Assembly (NCBI GenBank): GCA_018715855.1
Contig: DVKW01000108.1
Span: forward strand, 1-9,376
Direction of reading: 5' to 3'
DNA from: Candidatus Galligastranaerophilus intestinigallinarum
GTDB taxonomy: Bacteria; Cyanobacteriota; Vampirovibrionia; Gastranaerophilales; Gastranaerophilaceae
DNA: 9,376 nucleotides
Under the pieces are notes generated by a model, which did no database searches, was not told where the DNA came from, and was given only the letters and a program-made list of their open reading frames with translations. A program made the position numbers and the translations under genes. The number at the start of each line of letters is the position of its first letter. Within the stretch, counting starts at the first letter, position 1. Shown piece after piece: positions 5,779 to 9,376 of the stretch.

Positions 5779-6171
5779 TTACTCCTTATTTAATAATGTT
5801 TTTAAGTTTCTTAAAAGTTTGCCTTCTTTAACGGCAACGCCTTTAACTTTGGCTGTTGTTAAAATTTCGTTTGTTTTTTTATTTATAACTTTTTGGTCAA
5901 AAATTATATAAAGGTTTGTAATTTCATCCACCGTTGTTTCAACAATAACATCTTCCAAAAGTTTTGCAGATTTCAGGTATTTAATTTGAAGGTCAACAAC
6001 AGGCATAACAGTGTTAAAATCTTCATCTAATTTTTTAATATCAACGCCGATTAAATAAAGCCAATCAACCCTTCCCGCTTCCATCCAGCGAAGGTAGCTT
6101 CCATGCCAGGCAACCTTATAAGAATCGGTATCAGAATATTGAACTTTAAATTCTAAGCTACTTTTTGTCAT
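5779..6171 (-). CDS. Acyl-CoA thioesterase, 4HBT/YbgC-like hotdog fold
   Basis: The 130-aa single-domain hotdog enzyme likely hydrolyses acyl-CoA thioesters in the cytoplasm. The signature YSDTDSYKVAWHGSYLRWMEAGR fits the family pattern DxDxxGxVxxxxYxxxxExxR: the likely catalytic Asp is D16, with H23, Y26, E31 and R34 in the usual positions. The usual Gly after the second Asp is replaced (DSYKV). Family members such as YbgC belong to the Tol-Pal gene cluster in proteobacteria, but no tol/pal genes are here, so the symbol is not used. The gene overlaps its upstream neighbour by 14 bases, with AAGGAC at 6182-6187 as ribosome site. Its own last codons carry the ribosome site of the VTT gene. The natural acyl group cannot be read from the sequence. 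Confidence 0.88.
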   Translation of the reverse strand: MTKSSLEFKVQYSDTDSYKVAWHGSYLRWMEAGRVDWLYLIGVDIKKLDEDFNTVMPVVDLQIKYLKSAKLLEDVIVETTVDEITNLYIIFDQKVINKKTNEILTTAKVKGVAVKEGKLLRNLKTLLNKE

Positions 6172-6616
6172 TTTCTTTTAAGTCCTTATTAAAAGTAACA
6201 AAGCTTGGCGGCTGAATAACAGTTCTTACAACGAGTTTGTTTTCTTTGTCTTTTGCTGTTATTACAACATTTTTTGCTTTGTCATCCGCCTTTAAAACCA
6301 CACACCCTAAGCATTCTTCGTTAATTGAATATGCAGGTTTTGTTTTATCTATCGGGTTTGTGCATAATTTGTTCATTTCATCCGTTAATTTTACTATAAT
6401 TTCAGATGGTTTTTGCTTTTTTAAGTTATCCGAAAATTCCGCTAAAATTTTTGATGTCATCATGGCAGCGTTTGTTTGAAGCCTGCCGTATTGCTTTTGT
6501 TCTAAGCTAATCATTGCTTTTGGAACAAAATAAAAGCTGAAACCAAGAACCACAAGAAACAATACAAATATTTCAACAGGTGTTATTTTAAAACGTTTTT
6601 TATTTTCTTCCGTCAT
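6158..6616 (-). CDS. Single-pass membrane protein with pilin-like N-terminus, unknown function
   Basis: The 152-aa protein has a short basic N-terminus (MTEENKKRFK), one hydrophobic helix (11-32) and a soluble domain (about 40-152). The start of the helix reads ITPVEIF and it ends at VPK. Counting I11 as position 1, Glu falls at 5 and Pro at 22, the positions conserved in type IV pilins, and an amphipathic helix follows as in pilins. The residue at -1 is Lys instead of Gly, so prepilin peptidase would probably not cut it. The soluble part has three Cys (C85, C102, C105; a CLGC pair). GGGGAG (6625-6630) is a strong ribosome site 8 bases before the ATG. It could be a minor pseudopilin, a decayed one, or an unrelated anchored protein; I cannot decide. 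Confidence 0.8.
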   Translation of the reverse strand: MTEENKKRFKITPVEIFVLFLVVLGFSFYFVPKAMISLEQKQYGRLQTNAAMMTSKILAEFSDNLKKQKPSEIIVKLTDEMNKLCTNPIDKTKPAYSINEECLGCVVLKADDKAKNVVITAKDKENKLVVRTVIQPPSFVTFNKDLKENDKK

Positions 6617-6630
6617 TTATTTTGCTCCCC

Positions 6631-7458
6631 TTATTTTTCTATAACTATAAAAGATTTTACTCTTCTTTGTGCGCCTGCATTTGAATAAATTTCAATGCCG
6701 CCGTAATTAATGGAAGTTGAAGCGCCGCCATCCATATTTAAAGCTTTATCGAGTTTTAACTTTTCTGTGTAATCTCTTGCTTCCAATAAGGTTGCTTTGT
6801 TATCGCTCGTAAATATTATAATATATAAATCACCATAGCCAAAAGCACCTTTTTTTAAACCTAATATCGTTCTTTCTCTTCTTTTTAAAACATCCCCTGC
6901 AAGCTGGGTTGATCTTCCGCCGTTATATTTAACAAAGCTTTCTTCCTCTAACCTTAAATCAGGTAAAATCATGGGCCCTGCCTGAATAGAATGTTTTATT
7001 GTGTGTTCGTTATCCGGAATATAAAAATGGTTTACAATGTCAAATGATAAATTATTTTTAGTATCTTCCAAAATTCTTAATTCAGCCCTGTTTAAAACCA
7101 TCTCAAGGCGGTCTGCTTTTTGTAATGACCTTACTAAAGGAAGGTTATCAAAAATATCTTCTTCTTTTTTGCCATTAATAATTACATTTGAAACAGGGGC
7201 ACCGTTTTGGGGGTCAAAATAACCGCCGTTTACAACAAGCCTGAAATCGGGGTTGTTTTTATAAACGTCTGAAACGGTTGTAAGTTCATCTGTTACATAA
7301 GGTTTAATTTTTTTGGCAAACTTTTTTAAGGGAACCTTAAAAATATAAATTCCCCCATCTTTTTCAACTTGAATGTCTGAATTAAAAATATTAATTGCAT
7401 TTGCGGGAACTAAGCCGAAAATTAAAATAGCAGCAAGTAAAGCGAGTTTTTTAAACAT
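6631..7458 (-). CDS. Exported phosphodiester glycosidase (NAGPA/DUF2233-type) domain protein
   Basis: The 275-aa protein has a Sec signal peptide (MFKKLALLAAILIFGLVPANA, cleavage after A21) and then one NAGPA domain. This family includes the mammalian uncovering enzyme that removes GlcNAc from a phosphodiester, and bacterial envelope or spore proteins. Visible motifs are VNGGYFD (76-82), QAGPMI (159-164), RERTILG (194-200) and NMDGGAST (241-248), which are the conserved core of the fold and active site. The domain is complete to the C-terminus. The ATG overlaps the last base of the permease stop (TAATG), and AAGGA (7465-7469) lies within the permease's last codons, so translation is coupled. 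Its place right after the LPS-export genes suggests action on a phosphate-linked sugar of LPS or another surface glycan. That role is inference; the domain is confident. Confidence 0.9.
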   Translation of the reverse strand: MFKKLALLAAILIFGLVPANAINIFNSDIQVEKDGGIYIFKVPLKKFAKKIKPYVTDELTTVSDVYKNNPDFRLVVNGGYFDPQNGAPVSNVIINGKKEEDIFDNLPLVRSLQKADRLEMVLNRAELRILEDTKNNLSFDIVNHFYIPDNEHTIKHSIQAGPMILPDLRLEEESFVKYNGGRSTQLAGDVLKRRERTILGLKKGAFGYGDLYIIIFTSDNKATLLEARDYTEKLKLDKALNMDGGASTSINYGGIEIYSNAGAQRRVKSFIVIEK

Positions 7459-8558
7459 TATAAATCCTTATATTTTTTAATAATTATAATTGCAACAACA
7501 AAAAGTAAAATCGGAAAAAATGAAGCCAAAAATGGCGGCAAAACGCCTTTTTGCGCTAAAAGGTCAAAGAAAGGCAAGGTTATATAATAGCCAAAAACTA
7601 TACCAACGGCAACGGTAAAGCCTACAAGCCTTTGCGACCTTGGGGGTGCAAACCCTAATAAACAGCCTATAATTGCAAATAAAATGCAAGTTAGAGGGTG
7701 CAAAAACCTTTGATAATATTTTGACAGCATAAATCTGTATTCATCTGAAAATTCCTGTTCTTTCAAAACCTTCATATAGCTTTTTAATTCTTTATTTGTA
7801 AAGGTTCTGTCCCTTTTTGTGGAATCTACCATTAACTGATAAACTTTTTTTGAATCTGCCCCTTCTAAAAGCTCAATATCCCCCGGGTAATAAATTCTGT
7901 CGTAAATGCCGTCTGTATTTATGTTGTATGTTTTTGTATCATGAAGAATCCATTTGTTATCATGAACTGAAGCATAGCTTGAAAAAGTGATACTTTGAAA
8001 TGTTATTGCATCATCATAAACTCTTTTTGAAAAATCAATAACAATAATATTTTTTAACATATTCGGGGAGAAATCCGAAACTATTATGCCTGTTTTTGGC
8101 AGGTTGTGCTCGTCTTTTTTGATATAAACAAAATGAGATTTAAACCTTGCGTTTTCTCCTTCCGCTTTTGAAGCATAGGGAATCATTCTGTCGCCCACAA
8201 AAAAGCACATAACGGATAAAATAACCCCTAAAACAACAACGGGAACCATTATTCTTGAAAAAGAAAGCCCGATACCCCTTAAAATGCTTAATTCGGAATC
8301 TTTTGAAAGCTTATCGAAAGTAAAAATAGAACCTAATAAAATGCCCACAGGCAAAGCTTTCCCTAAAACTTTGGGCAGTTCATACAAAAGCATCATGCCT
8401 GCTTGTTTTAGGTCAATCACATTTGTAAATAATTTTTTGATAATTCTAACCAAAGTTTCGGGTGCTATCCAAACAATAATGAATAATAGCAAGCAAACTA
8501 AAGTTGCAACTAAAACCTGTTTAAAAATGTATTTATCAAATAATGAAATTTTAAACAT
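7458..8558 (-). CDS. lptF: LPS export permease, YjgP/YjgQ family (LptF/LptG)
   Basis: The 366-aa inner-membrane permease works with LptB to pull lipopolysaccharide out of the inner membrane towards the LptC/LptA bridge. Membrane segments are at about 15-33, 60-80, 100-122, 288-304, 311-329 and 342-361, with a periplasmic beta-jellyroll domain between (about 125-275). This is the family plan. Family motifs include LPVGILLGSIFTFDKLS (69-85), DSELSILRGIG (87-97) and RFLHPLTCILFAIIGCLLG (284-302). The sequence alone does not say whether it is F or G, and no second copy is in the window. If it is the only one, the complex would be a homodimer, as proposed for lineages with one gene. It follows lptB by 11 bases, with AAGG overlapping the lptB stop codon. 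Confidence 0.92.
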   Translation of the reverse strand: MFKISLFDKYIFKQVLVATLVCLLLFIIVWIAPETLVRIIKKLFTNVIDLKQAGMMLLYELPKVLGKALPVGILLGSIFTFDKLSKDSELSILRGIGLSFSRIMVPVVVLGVILSVMCFFVGDRMIPYASKAEGENARFKSHFVYIKKDEHNLPKTGIIVSDFSPNMLKNIIVIDFSKRVYDDAITFQSITFSSYASVHDNKWILHDTKTYNINTDGIYDRIYYPGDIELLEGADSKKVYQLMVDSTKRDRTFTNKELKSYMKVLKEQEFSDEYRFMLSKYYQRFLHPLTCILFAIIGCLLGFAPPRSQRLVGFTVAVGIVFGYYITLPFFDLLAQKGVLPPFLASFFPILLFVVAIIIIKKYKDL

Positions 8559-8569
8559 TAATTTTTACC

Positions 8570-9313
8570 TTAAAGCGTGAAATCTTTACCCAAATAAAAT
8601 TCTTTTGCAACGGGGTCAACCGCAACATCTTTACTTTTGCCTGAAATTTTAATTTTTCCGTCAAAAATTACATAGGCTCTATCTGTAATAGAAAGGGTTG
8701 CTTTCGGGTTGTGGTCTGTAATTAAAACCCCAAGGCCTTTTTCTTTTGCAAGTTTATAAATGTTTTCTTTAATTTCGCCTATTGCAATTGGGTCAATACC
8801 TGTAAAAGGTTCATCCAACAAAATAAAATGGGGCGTTGCAGCCAAAGCTCTTGCAATTTCAACACGCCTTCTTTCACCGCCTGATAAGCTTATTGCACTG
8901 TAATCTCTTAATCTTTTTATGCCAAATTCATCCAATAAAGATTCAAGCATATCTTTCTTTTCGTTTTTATCAAGCTTTTCATTCATCTCTAAAACAAGCT
9001 TAATATTGTCTTCAACGGATAATTTTCTAAAAATGGAAGCTTCTTGAGGAAGATAACCTATCCCTAATTTTGCTCTTTCATTCATCGGTTTTTTTGTGAT
9101 GTTTGTTTTTTCGCCCGTTTGCTTATCTTCTATATAAACTTCACCTGAATCTGCTTTTACAAGGCCAACTATCATATAAAATGTTGTCGTTTTGCCTGCA
9201 CCGTTTGGGCCTAATAAGCCAACAACTTCACCTTTATTTACTTCAAATGAAACATCATTTACAACGGAACGATACCCGTAAATTTTAATAAGATTTTCAG
9301 CAATAATCCTCAT
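8570..9313 (-). CDS. lptB: LPS export ABC transporter ATP-binding protein LptB
   Basis: The cytoplasmic ATPase subunit powers LPS extraction. At 247 aa it is close to the usual 240. Motifs are Walker A GPNGAGKT (35-42), Q-loop Q90 within YLPQEASIFRKLSVEDN, signature LSGGERRR (143-150), Walker B FILLDE (163-168) with catalytic E168, and H-loop H201 in ITDHNPKATL. The stretch around the Q-loop is nearly the same as E. coli LptB, which separates it from livF/livG-type ATPases. The start at 9313 is supported by AAGGG (9321-9325), 7 bases upstream. It is the first operon gene in the window; lptA or lptC could lie just outside but cannot be seen. It is followed by the permease 11 bases on. Confidence 0.97.
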   Translation of the reverse strand: MRIIAENLIKIYGYRSVVNDVSFEVNKGEVVGLLGPNGAGKTTTFYMIVGLVKADSGEVYIEDKQTGEKTNITKKPMNERAKLGIGYLPQEASIFRKLSVEDNIKLVLEMNEKLDKNEKKDMLESLLDEFGIKRLRDYSAISLSGGERRRVEIARALAATPHFILLDEPFTGIDPIAIGEIKENIYKLAKEKGLGVLITDHNPKATLSITDRAYVIFDGKIKISGKSKDVAVDPVAKEFYLGKDFTL

Positions 9314-9376
9314 TAAATTTCCCTTATTCCAATCCTTATTTTTAAATTATATTATAAAATTATAATTCTGTTGTTT
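9314..9376 (-). promoter_or_regulatory. Upstream region of lptB with candidate -10 boxes
   Basis: The 63 bases before lptB contain three TATAAT hexamers on the minus strand (9359-9364, 9351-9356 and 9346-9351). No gene overlaps them in the window. No -35 box can be judged because the window ends too close. In DNA this AT-rich such hexamers are cheap. They may mark the operon promoter, or just a spacer after a further upstream gene. Confidence 0.3.

Noticed and set aside
1..9376. tRNA, rRNA, CRISPR array, insertion sequence or prophage elements
   Set aside because: No T-loop-like GTTCGA context, spaced direct-repeat array, transposase frame or terminal inverted repeats were seen. Gene order looks like ordinary chromosomal operons.

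Overview
The window is AT-rich DNA (roughly one third GC by eye) from a Gram-negative (diderm) bacterium. It carries lipopolysaccharide-export genes, Sec-type signal peptides and a nucleotide-sugar gene. The codon bias, a single LptF/LptG-type permease next to lptB, the type of DnaB, and a pilin-like protein together suggest the cyanobacterial sister lineage Melainabacteria/Vampirovibrionia (Gastranaerophilales type, gut). This is inference from family resemblance; no rRNA or other decisive marker is present.

Left part (1-1625, minus strand): a mannose-1-phosphate guanylyltransferase of the fused GT/cupin type (manC). Its 3' end overlaps the start of a membrane glycosyltransferase of the GT-C/PMT type that runs off the left edge. 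This looks like the start of a surface-polysaccharide operon.

Middle (1626-1931): a 306-base intergenic region with divergent promoters. It holds a minus-strand Rho-independent terminator with no known gene in front of it, a pair of 11-base direct repeats 22 bases apart, and an inverted repeat. The replicative helicase gene dnaB follows (1932-3293, plus strand). It is the only plus-strand gene and ends in a terminator that also serves the convergent operon.

Right part (3321-9313, minus strand): a tightly packed eight-gene operon, read right to left. The order is lptB, a YjgP/YjgQ (LptF/LptG) permease, an exported phosphodiester-glycosidase-domain protein, a one-helix membrane protein with a pilin-like N-terminus, a 4HBT/YbgC-type acyl-CoA thioesterase, a VTT/DedA-type membrane protein, and two exported helical proteins that are paralogues of each other. 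Junctions are 1-14 base overlaps or gaps of 3-32 bases, and several Shine-Dalgarno sites lie inside the last codons of the gene before.

The first two genes energise LPS extraction from the inner membrane. The rest are envelope proteins whose role is not established. The paralogue pair at the end (unknown family, TolC-like helical hairpin pattern, one with a Tat-like and one with a Sec-like signal) is the best candidate for something undescribed.
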